Below, in pieces: positions 1 to 8,558 of a stretch of 64,000 bases of DNA (its first letter is position 1; every line of letters starts with the position of its first letter). This DNA is from Kitasatospora purpeofusca (GTDB lineage: Bacteria; Actinomycetota; Actinomycetes; Streptomycetales; Streptomycetaceae). Location of the stretch: positions 1 to 64,000 of the forward strand of contig NZ_JODS01000030.1 of assembly GCF_000718025.1 (NCBI RefSeq), written 5' to 3'. A program made the translations under genes and the position numbers. Below the pieces are notes generated by a model. The model worked only from the letters and a program-made list of their open reading frames with translations. It was not told the origin of the DNA and searched no databases.

Positions 1-119
1 ACGCTGACGTTGTCGAGGGCGACCACGCGGGTCTCGCCCTCCCCGTAGACCTTGTTCAGGCCGGTGGCGCGGGCGGCCGCCCGGCCGGTACGGACGGCGG
101 TTGCGGTCGACGTGCTCAC
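1..119 (-). CDS. ABC transporter ATP-binding protein, N-terminal fragment
   Basis: Only the first 39 codons are inside the window; the gene runs off the left edge. It starts with GTG at 119, preceded by a good ribosome site (GAGGAG, 6 nt upstream). After about 18 poorly conserved residues it reads GLNKVYGEGETRVVALDNVS, the usual N-terminal strand of MacB/LolD-type ABC ATPases that couple to an FtsX-like permease. The Walker A motif would lie just outside the window, so the family is inferred from the first strand only. It faces away from the tRNA gene at 520 with about 400 bp of non-coding DNA between them. Confidence 0.75.
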   Translation of the reverse strand, partial: MSTSTATAVRTGRAAARATGLNKVYGEGETRVVALDNVS

Positions 120-519
120 GGGGTGCTCCTCGGGTCGGGCATGGCGGACCGGGCCGTGCGGCTCCGGAGGCTGGCCGGCCGGGGCCCTTCCAGGGGCGTC
201 CGGCCGTACCTCCATGCTCCTTCCGGTGATCATGGTTTCTCGTCGCTCCGCCGGACGGTTGGCCCGACCACCGCTGGGCGTACGCCCAGGTGGCGCCCTC
301 CTCCTGCGGTATGACACCGACCCTGAGCGGAGGGCCGGTGGCCGGATCGAGCGGGTCGAGTGGCCAAATCACGAACTGTTCGTCAGATGGCAAGGAAACA
401 TGACAACTTCCCCGCCTCGGAACATGCGAAAGGGGATGCCGGGCGACTAGGCTCAGGGGTGGCCCGCACGGGGGCGGAGCGCTGCTCTCCGTTCCGCCGG
501 CCGGGCCGGGTCCGCAGAA
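120..519. other. Intergenic stretch upstream of bldA
   Basis: This 400-bp gap lies between the divergently read ABC gene and the tRNA. No open frame here has both a plausible start and sequence that looks like protein. It presumably holds the promoter of the ABC gene on the minus strand and that of the tRNA on the plus strand. I could not pick out convincing -35 and -10 boxes for either. Confidence 0.4.
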
Positions 520-601
520 GCCCAGATGGTGGAACGCAGACACGGGCAGCTTAAAACTGCTTGGCCGAAAGGCCGTGCCGGTTCGAGTCCGGCTCTGGGC
601 A
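520..601 (+). tRNA. bldA: tRNA-Leu, anticodon UAA (bldA)
   Basis: The acceptor stem GCCCAGA (520-526) pairs with TCTGGGC (594-600), and the discriminator base A is at 601; CCA is not fully encoded (ACCG follows). The D arm has TGGTGGAA. The anticodon stem GGCAG/CTGCT encloses the loop CTTAAAA, giving anticodon UAA, which reads the rare UUA codon. The long variable arm (GGCC GAAA GGCC) and the T arm GGTTCGAGTCC are those of a class II leucine tRNA. Streptomyces normally carry a single tRNA that reads UUA efficiently, bldA, which gates translation of TTA-containing developmental and antibiotic regulators. One such gene, the SARP regulator at 53768-56734, is in this window. Confidence 0.95.
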
Positions 602-739
602 CCGACTCGCGGGGACGCCGACCGGCGTCCCCGCCGGACGTCAGCGGCCGAATCGTTCTCGCGGCGGATGCCGATTCCTTTGCCAAGCCATTACCCTTGT
701 GCTGCGGGCGGTGCAGTGCCGCCACGGAGGGAATGAGCA

Positions 740-1648
740 ATGAGAAGCAGCAACCCGGTCTTCTCGCGGGAGGGGTCCTTCACCCGCGAGTCCGGCTACG
801 CGGGTTTCGGGACCACCCAGACCCCGCCGGCCGGGAGCCAGTACGCAGGCAGCCCCTACGGCAACAATCCGTACGGGAACAACCCGTACGCCAACAACCC
901 CTACGGCCAGCAGCCCCAGGGCGGTGCGCCGCTGACCGACGAGCAGCTCGCCGGGATGTACAACGCGCCCTCCGCCGGTCCCGCGGCGACGGGCCGGATG
1001 ACGCTGGACGACGTGGTCGCGCGCACCGCGATGACGCTGCTCACCCTGGTCGCGGCCGGCGGTCTCGCCTGGGTCGCGCTGCCGGAGCGGAACTTCGGCC
1101 TGGCCGGCGTCGCCTCGCTGATCGCGTTCGTGCTCGGCATGGTGATCTCCTTCAAGCGGAGCGTCAGCCCGCCGCTGATCCTGCTCTACGCGGGCCTCCA
1201 GGGCTTCGCGCTCGGTGCGATCACCAAGGTGTTCAACAGCGTCTGGGAGGGCATCGCGATCCAGGCGGTGCTGGGCACCGCGGCGGTGTTCGCGGCGATG
1301 CTGATCGCCTACAAGACCGGGCGGATCCGGGTCACCCCGCGCTACACCCGGATCGGCATCGCGATCGCCATGGGCTTCGTGCTGCTGATGCTGATCAACC
1401 TGGTCGCCTCGCTGTTCGGCGCCGACATGGGCCTGCGCAGCGGCCCGCTGGGCATCGTGGTCGGCCTGGTCGGCATCGGCCTCGGCGCGTTCTTCCTCTC
1501 GCTGGACTTCGCGGCGGTCGAGGAGGCCATCGCGCAGGGCGCGCCGCAGAAGGAGTCCTGGCGGGCGGCCTTCGGGCTCACCCTCTCGCTGGTCTGGATC
1601 TACATCGAGATGCTGCGGCTGATCGCGATCCTGCGCGGCGACGACTGA
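740..1648 (+). CDS. Bax inhibitor-1/YccA family membrane protein
   Basis: 302 aa. A hydrophilic N-terminus of about 90 residues contains a Gly-Asn-Pro-Tyr repeat (units like YGNNP and YANNP). It is followed by about seven hydrophobic segments, the fold of the Bax inhibitor-1/YccA family; bacterial members are thought to be pH-sensitive ion or calcium leak channels. The ATG at 740 follows a GGAGGGAA ribosome site. A four-residue-out ATG at 733 is in another frame and is rejected. A perfect 18-bp hairpin terminator follows directly downstream (1681-1720). The substrate cannot be read from the sequence. Confidence 0.88.
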   Translation: MRSSNPVFSREGSFTRESGYAGFGTTQTPPAGSQYAGSPYGNNPYGNNPYANNPYGQQPQGGAPLTDEQLAGMYNAPSAGPAATGRMTLDDVVARTAMTLLTLVAAGGLAWVALPERNFGLAGVASLIAFVLGMVISFKRSVSPPLILLYAGLQGFALGAITKVFNSVWEGIAIQAVLGTAAVFAAMLIAYKTGRIRVTPRYTRIGIAIAMGFVLLMLINLVASLFGADMGLRSGPLGIVVGLVGIGLGAFFLSLDFAAVEEAIAQGAPQKESWRAAFGLTLSLVWIYIEMLRLIAILRGDD

Positions 1649-1680
1649 TCCTCGGTCGTACGACCCGCTGTACCACCACT

Positions 1681-1720
1681 GCCGCCGGGCCCCGGAGCGA
1701 CCGCTCCGGGGCCCGGCGGC
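1681..1720 (+). terminator. Intrinsic terminator after the Bax-inhibitor gene
   Basis: An 18-bp perfect stem (1681-1698 with 1703-1720), loop GACC, is followed by TTTCGTT. It separates the gene ending at 1648 from the leaderless gene at 1753. Confidence 0.9.
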
Positions 1721-1739
1721 TTTCGTTCCCGGTGGCCCG

Positions 1740-1745
1740 TATGCT
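1740..1745 (+). promoter_or_regulatory. -10 hexamer of a leaderless transcript
   Basis: TATGCT ends 7 nt before the ATG at 1753, and no Shine-Dalgarno sequence is present. This is the pattern of a leaderless actinomycete mRNA. The -35 is weak. Confidence 0.6.
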
Positions 1746-1752
1746 CGCGGGC

Positions 1753-2157
1753 ATGTCCGAGACGTCCGATGAGAAGACCCTGGCCGAGGCCGTCGACGCC
1801 CTGGCCGACCGGTTCCGCGCGATGCCGCAGAGCCGGCTGCTCGGCGCCGTCCCCGGACACCCCTCGCGGGCCGCGGCCGGACTGGCGCTGGCCCGCTGGC
1901 TGGCGGAAGCGGCGCGGGCCGCCGAGGCGGTCCGGGTCGACGGCGGGGCGGACGGCGTGCCCGCGCACGAGCTGCCGGACGTCGGGGTGTTCGCCGTCGG
2001 CGACCAGCTCGCCGTGGTCGGGCACGACCTGGCGGCGGCGCTGGCCGCGCTGCCGGGGGACGCCGCGGTGGCCCTGCCGGACGGCCCGCCGGTGGCGGCC
2101 GGGGCGGTGCGGGCCATGGCCGTGCGGCGGCTGGTGGAGGCCTCGGCGGCGCTCTGA
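1753..2157 (+). CDS. Conserved hypothetical cytoplasmic protein
   Basis: 134 aa, soluble and rich in Ala, Arg and Leu. The product starts MSETSDEKTLAEAVDALAD and has a short helical N-terminal half followed by a region around GVFAVGDQLAVVGHDLAAAL. I do not recognise a named domain. An in-frame ATG 12 nt upstream (1741) is part of the -10 hexamer TATGCT, so 1753 is preferred as a leaderless start. The gene is bounded by strong terminators on both sides (1681-1720 and 2182-2233), so it is a single-gene transcript. Confidence 0.7.
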   Translation: MSETSDEKTLAEAVDALADRFRAMPQSRLLGAVPGHPSRAAAGLALARWLAEAARAAEAVRVDGGADGVPAHELPDVGVFAVGDQLAVVGHDLAAALAALPGDAAVALPDGPPVAAGAVRAMAVRRLVEASAAL

Positions 2158-2181
2158 GGGCCCCGAGGCGCAACGGCGGAA

Positions 2182-2233
2182 CGCCGAGGGCCGGCCGGAT
2201 CGGTAACCCCCTCGATCCGGCCGGCCCTCGGCG
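2182..2233. terminator. Convergent bidirectional terminator
   Basis: A 21-bp perfect inverted repeat (2182-2202 and 2213-2233) with a 10-nt loop lies between the convergent genes ending at 2157 and 2262. It can act on both strands. Confidence 0.88.
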
Positions 2234-2261
2234 TCGGCGCGCCCGCGTCGGCGCGCTCGGG

Positions 2262-3221
2262 TCAGATGCTGGCCACCACGCGGTCGGCGAGCACGTACAC
2301 GGCGTCCTCGTCGGTGGAGAAGGTCAGCGAGTAGGAGCCGGAGAACCGGGAGCCGCCGAGCAGTCGGACGTTCTCACCGGCCCGGACGGCGTCGATCAGC
2401 CGGTACGCGGCCTCGCGGTCGCCCGGGGCCACGCAGAGCGTGGTGCCGTCGGCGAAGGCGTAGACGTCCAGGGTGCCGAGCGGTCCGGGGCGGACGTCGA
2501 TCAGTGCGGTGCCCTCGTCGGCCAGCGTGGCCAGCCGGGTGTCGGTCCACTCCCGGGACGGCGTCTGGCTGGGCACGAAGTCGGGGTGCGAGGGGTGGCG
2601 GCGCGGGTCGGGCGCGGTGGCCGGGGCCTCCTCGACGGCGGCCTCGGCGTCCAGCAGCCCGGCGTCCAGCCCGGTGGCCAGCAGGTCGGCCTCGCGGCGG
2701 GCCCGGGCGTCGCCGGTGCCCTCGCCGGCCGGGTGGCCACCGGCGGGGTGGCCGGCCGGGTGGGCGGGGCGCAGCGGGCTGCCGCCCTCGGGGCCGGTCC
2801 CGGTGCCGCCGTCGCCGATGAGGTCCTCCAGCGCCGAGCGCAGGGCCTCGCCGAACTCCGGGTCCATGGTGCCCGGGTGGTCGGCGTTGTCGGCGGCCTC
2901 GTTCGGCCCGGTGGGGCGGGGGAAGAAGAGCGGCCACTCGTCGGTGGTGCTGAAGACACCGGCGAACGGGGAGTCGAACAGCGGCGCGTCCTCGGCCGCG
3001 CGGGCCTCCTGCTCGGCCCAGAACGCCCGGGCCTCGGTGATCTCCCGCTCGCGGTCGGCGGCCAGGGCCTCGGCGACGGCCCGGCGTATCGCGGCCTCGT
3101 CGACGGTCGGGGCGACCGCGGCCTGTGCGTCCAACCGGCGGGAGACGCCCCGGAGGTGGACCAGCACGGCGGTCGAGACGGCGATCAGGATCAGCAACAG
3201 GATGGTGTAGACGGCGCTCAC
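2262..3221 (-). CDS. Membrane-anchored hypothetical protein
   Basis: 319 aa from a GTG at 3221, chosen because AGGAG lies 8 nt upstream; longer in-frame starts add an unlikely tail. One N-terminal transmembrane segment (about residues 4-23, VYTILLLILIAVSTAVLVHL) is followed by a coiled-coil-prone stretch (about 25-80). A long low-complexity Gly/Pro/His region comes next, then a C-terminal globular part (about 225-319) with strands such as ALIDVRPGPLGTLDVYAF. No enzyme motif is visible. The topology fits a single-pass anchor with a large soluble domain. I know no function for it. Confidence 0.75.
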   Translation of the reverse strand: MSAVYTILLLILIAVSTAVLVHLRGVSRRLDAQAAVAPTVDEAAIRRAVAEALAADREREITEARAFWAEQEARAAEDAPLFDSPFAGVFSTTDEWPLFFPRPTGPNEAADNADHPGTMDPEFGEALRSALEDLIGDGGTGTGPEGGSPLRPAHPAGHPAGGHPAGEGTGDARARREADLLATGLDAGLLDAEAAVEEAPATAPDPRRHPSHPDFVPSQTPSREWTDTRLATLADEGTALIDVRPGPLGTLDVYAFADGTTLCVAPGDREAAYRLIDAVRAGENVRLLGGSRFSGSYSLTFSTDEDAVYVLADRVVASI

Positions 3222-3416
3222 GGAACGTACTCCTAGGGAGGAGTGGAACGGGGTTACCTCTCCACACTGCCCCATCCGGCACTGTTACCGCAGTGGCCAA
3301 TGTCCAATTTGTCGGTGACTTTCGCTCTTGTCCCCAAATTGTTAGGTAGGACCGCTCTACGCAGCGGAGTTGATCCGCTCCGCACCGTCGATTTCCGGTC
3401 CGGAAACGAAAGAAAA

Positions 3417-3453
3417 GAGGGCCGGATCGACCTCGCGGTGTGATCCGGCCCTC
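3417..3453 (-). terminator. Intrinsic terminator after the thiolase gene
   Basis: GAGGGCCGGATC (3417-3428) and its exact complement (3442-3453) form a 12-bp stem with a 13-nt loop. Read on the minus strand the hairpin is followed by TTTTCTTTC, a classic U-rich tail. Confidence 0.9.
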
Positions 3454-3512
3454 AATTACGCTGTGTCACTCCAAATGGGTGGTCTGGACCCTTCGGGGTT
3501 GACAGCGCGAGG

Positions 3513-4733
3513 TCAGCTCAGGCGCTCCAGAACCATCGCCATGCCCTGGCCGCCGCCGACGCACATGGTCTCCAGACCGAACTGCTTGTCGTGCCACTGC
3601 AGCGAGTTGATCAGGGTGGTGGTGATGCGGGCGCCGGTCATGCCGAAGGGGTGGCCGACCGCGATCGCGCCGCCGTTGACGTTCAGCCGGTCCAGGTCGA
3701 CGCCGAGGTCCCGGTAGGACGGGATCACCTGGGCGGCGAAGGCCTCGTTGATCTCGACCAGGTCGATGTCGCCGATGGACAGGCCCGCCCGCTTCAGTGC
3801 CTGCCTGGAGGCCTCGACCGGGCCGTAGCCCATGATCTCGGGGGAGAGCGCGCTGACGCCGGTGGAGACCACCCGGGCGAGCGGGGTGATGCCCAGCTCG
3901 CGGGCCTTGGTGTCGGACATGATCACCAGTGCGGCGGCGCCGTCGTTCAGCGGGCAGCAGTTACCGGCGGTCACCGTGCCGTCCGGACGGAACACCGGCT
4001 TCAGGCCGGAGACGCCCTCCAGGGTGACGCCCGCGCGCGGGCCGTCGTCCGTCGAGACCACGGTGCCGTCGGGGGTGGTGACCGGGGTGATCTCCCGCTC
4101 CCAGAAGCCGGCCTTGATCGCCGCCTCGGCGAGGTTCTGCGAGCGCACGCCGAACTCGTCCTGCTCGGCGCGGGTGATGCCCTTGAGCGCGGCGAGGTTC
4201 TCGGCGGTCTGGCCCATCGCGATGTAGGCGTCCGGCAGCAGCCCGTCCTCGCGCGGGTCGTGCCACTCGCCGCCACCCTCCTCGGCCCGCTTGGCGGTGC
4301 GCGCCTGGGCGTCGCCGAACAGCGGGTTCATGGTGCCGGGCATGCCGTCCGAGGTGCCGTTGACCGACCGGGAGACGGTCTCCACGCCGGCCGAGAGGAA
4401 GACGTCGCCCTCGCCGGCCTTGATCGCGTGCAGGGCCATCCGGGTGGTCTGCAGCGAGGAGGAGCAGTAGCGGGTGATGGTGGTGCCGGGCAGGTAGTCC
4501 ATGCCCATCTGCACCGCCACGATGCGGGCCAGGTTGTGGCCCTGCTCGCCGCCGGGCAGGCCGCAGCCGAGCATCAGGTCGTCGATCTCGCGCGGGTCGA
4601 GCTGCGGCACCTTGGCCAGCGCGGCCTGGATGATGTGCGCGGTCAGGTCGTCCGGGCGGACGTCCTTCAGAGAGCCCTTGAAGGCCCGGCCGATCGGCGA
4701 ACGGGTGGCGCTGACGATGACGGCTTCGGGCAT
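3513..4733 (-). CDS. Acetyl-CoA acetyltransferase (thiolase)
   Basis: 406 aa, the usual length for a degradative or biosynthetic thiolase. Thiolases interconvert acetyl-CoA and longer 3-ketoacyl-CoA. The nucleophilic cysteine is C90 in [10 protein letters not shown]. The C-terminal half has NEAFAAQ, the His-containing [16 protein letters not shown] and the second catalytic cysteine in CVGGGQG. The ATG at 4733 has GAGGAG upstream. It appears to be transcribed alone, since it ends at the terminator 3417-3453 and the neighbouring SGNH gene has its own spacing. Beta-oxidation and acetoacetyl-CoA formation are both possible; the sequence alone does not decide. Confidence 0.93.
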   Translation of the reverse strand: MPEAVIVSATRSPIGRAFKGSLKDVRPDDLTAHIIQAALAKVPQLDPREIDDLMLGCGLPGGEQGHNLARIVAVQMGMDYLPGTTITRYCSSSLQTTRMALHAIKAGEGDVFLSAGVETVSRSVNGTSDGMPGTMNPLFGDAQARTAKRAEEGGGEWHDPREDGLLPDAYIAMGQTAENLAALKGITRAEQDEFGVRSQNLAEAAIKAGFWEREITPVTTPDGTVVSTDDGPRAGVTLEGVSGLKPVFRPDGTVTAGNCCPLNDGAAALVIMSDTKARELGITPLARVVSTGVSALSPEIMGYGPVEASRQALKRAGLSIGDIDLVEINEAFAAQVIPSYRDLGVDLDRLNVNGGAIAVGHPFGMTGARITTTLINSLQWHDKQFGLETMCVGGGQGMAMVLERLS

Positions 4734-4795
4734 GGCGGGCTCCTCGCTGAGTGGCGGCGGACAGGCGTCCGGGAGGAAAGTTACCGTCTGGTAGC

Positions 4796-5941
4796 TCAGT
4801 CGTCACCCGCCCCGGTGTGTGAGCTGGCCGACGTGTTGCCGGGCGCCGGACCGGCGCTCCCGGAGAGCCCCCCGGACAGGCCCTCGGGCGGGCTCCCGGG
4901 TGCCCCGTCGGACGGCCCGCCGACCGGTGCCCCGGTGGCCCAGGAGCCCGGCAGGCCGACCCGCAGCCGGTGCCGCAGCAGCGCCCAGCGCCCGGCCGCG
5001 CCGTCCGCGCCGCCGACCGCCGCCACCTCGCTGCCGGACCGGTCGGCCGCGGCCGCCGCGGCCACCGCCACCGGCAGCACCGCCTCGCCGGGGACCGGCC
5101 CGTCGGCCGGCTCCTCCTGCGGCCAGAGGCCCAGTGCGGCGCAGACCGACGGCAGCACGGCCATCGCGGCCGTCGCGTAGCCCTGGGCGGAGGGGTGGTA
5201 GCGGTCGGCGGCGAACATCTCCGGCCGGGCCGCGAACTCCGGGCCGAGCAGCGAGCCGAGCGAGACCGTCCGGCCGCCCGCCTCCACCACCGCGATGGTC
5301 TGCGCGGCGGCCAGCTGGCGGCTGACCCGGCGGGCCACCCAGCGCAGCGGCGGGCGGACCGGCTTGATGGTGCCGAGGTCGGGGCAGGTGCCGACCACCA
5401 CCTCGCAGCCGGCGGCGCGCAGCGCGGCGACCGTCTCGCCGAGCTGGCGCACCGCGAGCTGGGCCGGGCTGTGCCGGGTCACGTCATTGGCGCCGATCAT
5501 GATCACGGCGATGTCCGGGCGGCACGCCAGGGCCTGCTCCAGCTGGCCGGCCAGATCGGCGGAGCGGCCGCCCGAGAACGCCACGTTCACCAGCCGGACC
5601 GGGCGCTCGGCGACCGAGGCGAGGCCCGCGGCGAGCAGCGCCCCCGGGGTCTCCCGGGCCCGCAGCACGCCCAGGCCGGCCGCCGTGGAGTCGCCCAGGA
5701 AGGCCAGCACCAGCGGCGGCTGCGGCGCGGCCGCGCGATCGGCGAAGGCCTCGCCGTAGACCCCGTCGGCCCTCGGCGGGTCGCCGTCCAGGATGCCGAT
5801 GGCCTGGACGGCCAGCTTGCTCTCGGTCAGCAGCAGGCCGACCAGGCCCACCCCCAGTACCCCCAGCCCGCCGCCGCCGTACGCCGCCGCGGTGGCGATC
5901 CGCCGGGCCACCCGGGCCCGCGACTGCTGTGTTCCTGGCAC
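4796..5941 (-). CDS. SGNH/GDSL-family hydrolase, membrane anchored
   Basis: 381 aa from a GTG at 5941. A short basic N-terminus is followed by a hydrophobic segment (about residues 20-38), so the enzyme is probably exported and anchored. The four SGNH blocks are present: LAFLGDSTAAGLGV (nucleophile Ser), AFSGGRSADL (Gly), MIGANDVTRHSP (Asn) and DRYHPSAQGY (Asp/His). The last 100 residues are Pro/Gly/Ala-rich and look disordered. Family members are esterases or lipases acting on acyl or acetyl esters; the substrate is unknown. The gene faces away from cystathionine beta-synthase, with about 200 bp of shared promoter DNA. Confidence 0.87.
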   Translation of the reverse strand: MPGTQQSRARVARRIATAAAYGGGGLGVLGVGLVGLLLTESKLAVQAIGILDGDPPRADGVYGEAFADRAAAPQPPLVLAFLGDSTAAGLGVLRARETPGALLAAGLASVAERPVRLVNVAFSGGRSADLAGQLEQALACRPDIAVIMIGANDVTRHSPAQLAVRQLGETVAALRAAGCEVVVGTCPDLGTIKPVRPPLRWVARRVSRQLAAAQTIAVVEAGGRTVSLGSLLGPEFAARPEMFAADRYHPSAQGYATAAMAVLPSVCAALGLWPQEEPADGPVPGEAVLPVAVAAAAAADRSGSEVAAVGGADGAAGRWALLRHRLRVGLPGSWATGAPVGGPSDGAPGSPPEGLSGGLSGSAGPAPGNTSASSHTGAGDD

Positions 5942-6139
5942 CCCGTGCCCCCTTCGCGTCCTCGTGCCACCCCGACGGGTGCCGTTCCCGATGCGTGTAC
6001 ACCCCTAGTACCCGCCCGGGACGCGGCCTACGACGGGGGTGGGCCGTTCGTGGTGCGCACGGGCTCTCCGGGGCGCCCGGTACGGCCTACGCTTGCGGTA
6101 CCGACAGCACTCGTATGCCCACACACCGGGAGGACCCCC

Positions 6140-7543
6140 GTGCGGTACCACAATTCGATCATCGACCTGGTCGGCAACACGCCGCTGGTCAAGCTGAACA
6201 AGGTCGCCGAGGGGATCAGCGCCACCGTGCTCGCCAAGGTCGAGTACTTCAACCCCGGCGGCTCGGTGAAGGACCGCATCGCCATGCGGATGATCGAGGC
6301 CGCCGAGGCCTCGGGCGCCCTCAAGCCCGGCGGCACCATCGTGGAGCCGACCTCCGGCAACACCGGTGTCGGTCTGGCGATCGTGGCCCAGCAGAAGGGC
6401 TACAAGTGCATCTTCGTCTGTCCGGACAAGGTATCCACCGACAAGATCAACACCCTGCGCGCGTACGGCGCCGAGGTGGTCGTCTGCCCGACCGCCGTCG
6501 CCCCCGAGCACCCGGACTCGTACTACAACGTGTCCGACCGCCTGGTCCGGGAGACCCCGAACGCCTGGAAGCCGGACCAGTACTCCAACCCGGACAACCC
6601 GGCCTCGCACTTCCACTCCACCGGTCCGGAGCTGTGGGAGCAGACCGAGGGCCGGATCACCCACTTCGTGGCGGGCGTCGGCACCGGCGGCACCATCTCC
6701 GGCACCGGCAACTACCTGAAGGAGGTCTCCGGCGGCAAGGTCAAGGTGATCGGCGCCGACCCGGAGGGCTCGGTCTACTCGGGCGGCACCGGCCGGCCGT
6801 ACCTGGTCGAGGGCGTCGGTGAGGACTTCTGGCCGACCGCCTACGACCGCGACGTCGCGGACGGCATCGTCGCCGTCTCCGACAAGGACTCCTTCCAGAT
6901 GACCCGCCGCCTGGCCAAGGAGGAGGGCCTGCTGGTCGGCGGCTCCTGCGGCATGGCGGTCGTCGCCGCGCTGGAGGTGGCGCGCGGGCTCGGCCCGGAC
7001 GACGTCGTCGTGGTGCTGCTGCCGGACGGCGGCCGGGGCTACCTCTCGAAGATCTTCAACGACGACTGGATGGCCGACTACGGCTTCCTGCCGTCCGCCA
7101 CCGACGAGGCGCACATCGGCGAGGTGCTGGCCCGCAAGGACGCCATCGAGCACGAGGGCATTCCGCAGTTCGTCCACATGCACCCCAACGAGACCGTCGC
7201 CGAGGCGGTACGGGTGCTGCGCGAGTACGGCGTCTCGCAGATGCCGGTCGTCTCGCCGGGTGCCGGCCACCCGGACATCATGGCCGGCGAGGTGATCGGC
7301 TCGGTGGCGGAGAAGCTGCTGCTGGAGGGCGTCTTCGCGGGCGACATCCAGCTGACCGACACGCTGGACCGGGTGATGTCCAAGCCGCTGCCGGTGGTCG
7401 GCTCGGGCGAGACCGTCACCAACCTGATGACGGTGCTGGAGAAGGCCGACGCCGCGGTGGTGCTGGTGGAGGGCAAGCCGCAGGGCATCGTCACCCGCCA
7501 GGACCTGCTCGGCTTCCTGGCCGGCAGCCGCCTCGGCCACTGA
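6140..7543 (+). CDS. cbs: Cystathionine beta-synthase
   Basis: 467 aa. It condenses homocysteine and serine to cystathionine, the first step of transsulfuration. The PLP-binding lysine is K44 in GGSVKDR, and the phosphate-cradling PTSGNTG motif is near residue 75. The C-terminal 130 residues hold a pair of CBS domains, absent from plain cysteine synthases. The start is the GTG at 6140 after GGGAGG; the open frame continues far upstream, but that part reads as the shadow of the SGNH gene. Together with the cystathionine gamma-enzyme at 13329 it gives a complete route between homocysteine and cysteine. Confidence 0.93.
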   Translation: MRYHNSIIDLVGNTPLVKLNKVAEGISATVLAKVEYFNPGGSVKDRIAMRMIEAAEASGALKPGGTIVEPTSGNTGVGLAIVAQQKGYKCIFVCPDKVSTDKINTLRAYGAEVVVCPTAVAPEHPDSYYNVSDRLVRETPNAWKPDQYSNPDNPASHFHSTGPELWEQTEGRITHFVAGVGTGGTISGTGNYLKEVSGGKVKVIGADPEGSVYSGGTGRPYLVEGVGEDFWPTAYDRDVADGIVAVSDKDSFQMTRRLAKEEGLLVGGSCGMAVVAALEVARGLGPDDVVVVLLPDGGRGYLSKIFNDDWMADYGFLPSATDEAHIGEVLARKDAIEHEGIPQFVHMHPNETVAEAVRVLREYGVSQMPVVSPGAGHPDIMAGEVIGSVAEKLLLEGVFAGDIQLTDTLDRVMSKPLPVVGSGETVTNLMTVLEKADAAVVLVEGKPQGIVTRQDLLGFLAGSRLGH

Positions 7544-7932
7544 GCCCCGCCGCCCACCGAGCCGCGGTCAGCCGCCGCCCCCGACCCGGTGGCTGAGGAA
7601 CCGTGGGGCACCGGTTCCGTTTCCGGGCGAACCGGTACACCGGCGTCATCTCCGTGCAGCACGGGCTTAACACGACTGCGGCATGGTTGTGCACACGGCA
7701 AGACGCCGAACGGGACGACAACGACCGGCCGGGAGCGGCTCCCCGGCGGCACGGTCCGTCCCGGGCACGACGGTCGGTCCTGACCCGGCCGGTGGTGTCC
7801 CTGTCCGCGGAGACGCCGTCGTCCCGCCCCTGCCCGGCTCCGGCCGGCTGCCAGGGTGAGGCGGCTCCCGGACACCCGCGCCGCTCGGCGCGTCCGCACG
7901 GCTCCCGGGTGGGGGAGACGGGCGGAAGCGGT

Positions 7933-7967
7933 GGGGCCGGTCCCTCCTCGAAGGGGGGACCGGCCCC
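7933..7967. terminator. Hairpin terminator
   Basis: GGGGCCGGTCCC (7933-7944) pairs perfectly with 7956-7967 and is followed by a short T-containing tract. It lies some 390 bp after cbs, so it either ends a long 3' tail or insulates the next gene. Confidence 0.65.
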
Positions 7968-7980
7968 GCTGCGTTTCTCC

Positions 7981-8014
7981 GGCGCCTCCCGGCGTTCACC
8001 GGCGCCTCCCGGCG
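7981..8014. repeat. 14-bp direct repeat in a promoter
   Basis: GGCGCCTCCCGGCG occurs at 7981-7994 and again at 8001-8014, a 20-bp period, so both copies face nearly the same side of the helix. The second copy ends 12 bp before the -10 hexamer of the gene at 8039. Confidence 0.6.
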
Positions 8015-8026
8015 GGCGGGATCCCG

Positions 8027-8032
8027 TAGTCT
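8027..8032 (+). promoter_or_regulatory. -10 hexamer of a leaderless transcript
   Basis: TAGTCT, then exactly 6 nt, then the ATG at 8039. No ribosome site is present. Confidence 0.6.
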
Positions 8033-8038
8033 CGGCGC

Positions 8039-8377
8039 ATGACCAGCACTGACACGACCGGCCAGGACAGCCCGCGCTACGTCCGGCTCAGCATCGAGCT
8101 CATCGCCGAGATCACCGACGAGGGCGCCCTCAAGGCGGCGGCGCTCGAGCAGGTGACCGCGGACGAGTACCTCGACGACGAGGAGCGCGCGCAGTCCGTC
8201 GAGGCCATCGAGGTGGACCCGGCGGGTTCGCTCGCCCACTTCATCGACCCGGTGGCGCTGCTCGGCGACGTCCCGGGTGTCGAGCTCGCCTCGGCGACCT
8301 GGGAGTCGGCGAACACCGACTTCGACCCCGAGGACGGGGACTGGGACGAGTACGCGGTGGAGGAGTCGGCCGAGTAG
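8039..8377 (+). CDS. Small acidic hypothetical protein
   Basis: 112 aa, strongly acidic, especially the tail with FDPEDGDWDEYAVEESAE. No membrane segment, cysteine pair or known domain is visible. The start is a leaderless ATG 6 nt after the -10 hexamer at 8027. It stands alone between two hairpins, and a T-tailed terminator follows. A DNA-mimic, adaptor or chaperone-like role would fit the charge, but nothing in the sequence shows it. Confidence 0.7.
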   Translation: MTSTDTTGQDSPRYVRLSIELIAEITDEGALKAAALEQVTADEYLDDEERAQSVEAIEVDPAGSLAHFIDPVALLGDVPGVELASATWESANTDFDPEDGDWDEYAVEESAE

Positions 8378-8399
8378 GGCTCGCCCGCCACTTCCGACG

Positions 8400-8434
8400 A
8401 AAGCCCGGCCTGCTGTCCGCAGGTCGGGCTTTTT
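8400..8434 (+). terminator. Intrinsic terminator with T tail
   Basis: AAAGCCCGGCCTGC pairs with GCAGGTCGGGCTTT (one G-T pair) and runs into TTTTTGT. This is one of the most canonical terminators in the window. Confidence 0.9.
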
Positions 8435-8558
8435 GTCCATATTTGGCACTTGGTTTCGTCTTCTCATACGATCGCAAGCCGTTGGTGTTGGAACCGTGAA
8501 CGTACGGATTGCGTTTTTGTATCCGTAATGCCCGGATGAGCAGCAGGGAGTGGGCGAC

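Larger units (their letters stand above)
7544..8038. other. Intergenic stretch after cbs
   Basis: About 500 bp with no credible gene; the open frames here have atypical composition for this genome and lack ribosome sites. It holds the hairpin at 7933-7967 and the 14-bp direct repeat at 7981-8014 just before the leaderless gene at 8039. Confidence 0.5.

Noticed and set aside
526..2157. Long open frame covering the tRNA and the Bax-inhibitor gene
   Set aside because: It overlaps a tRNA and a well-supported gene in another frame; only its last 134 codons (from 1753) look like a real gene.
4970..6139. In-frame extension upstream of cystathionine beta-synthase
   Set aside because: It is antisense to the SGNH hydrolase gene and has shadow-type Arg/Gly composition; the GTG at 6140 has a good ribosome site.
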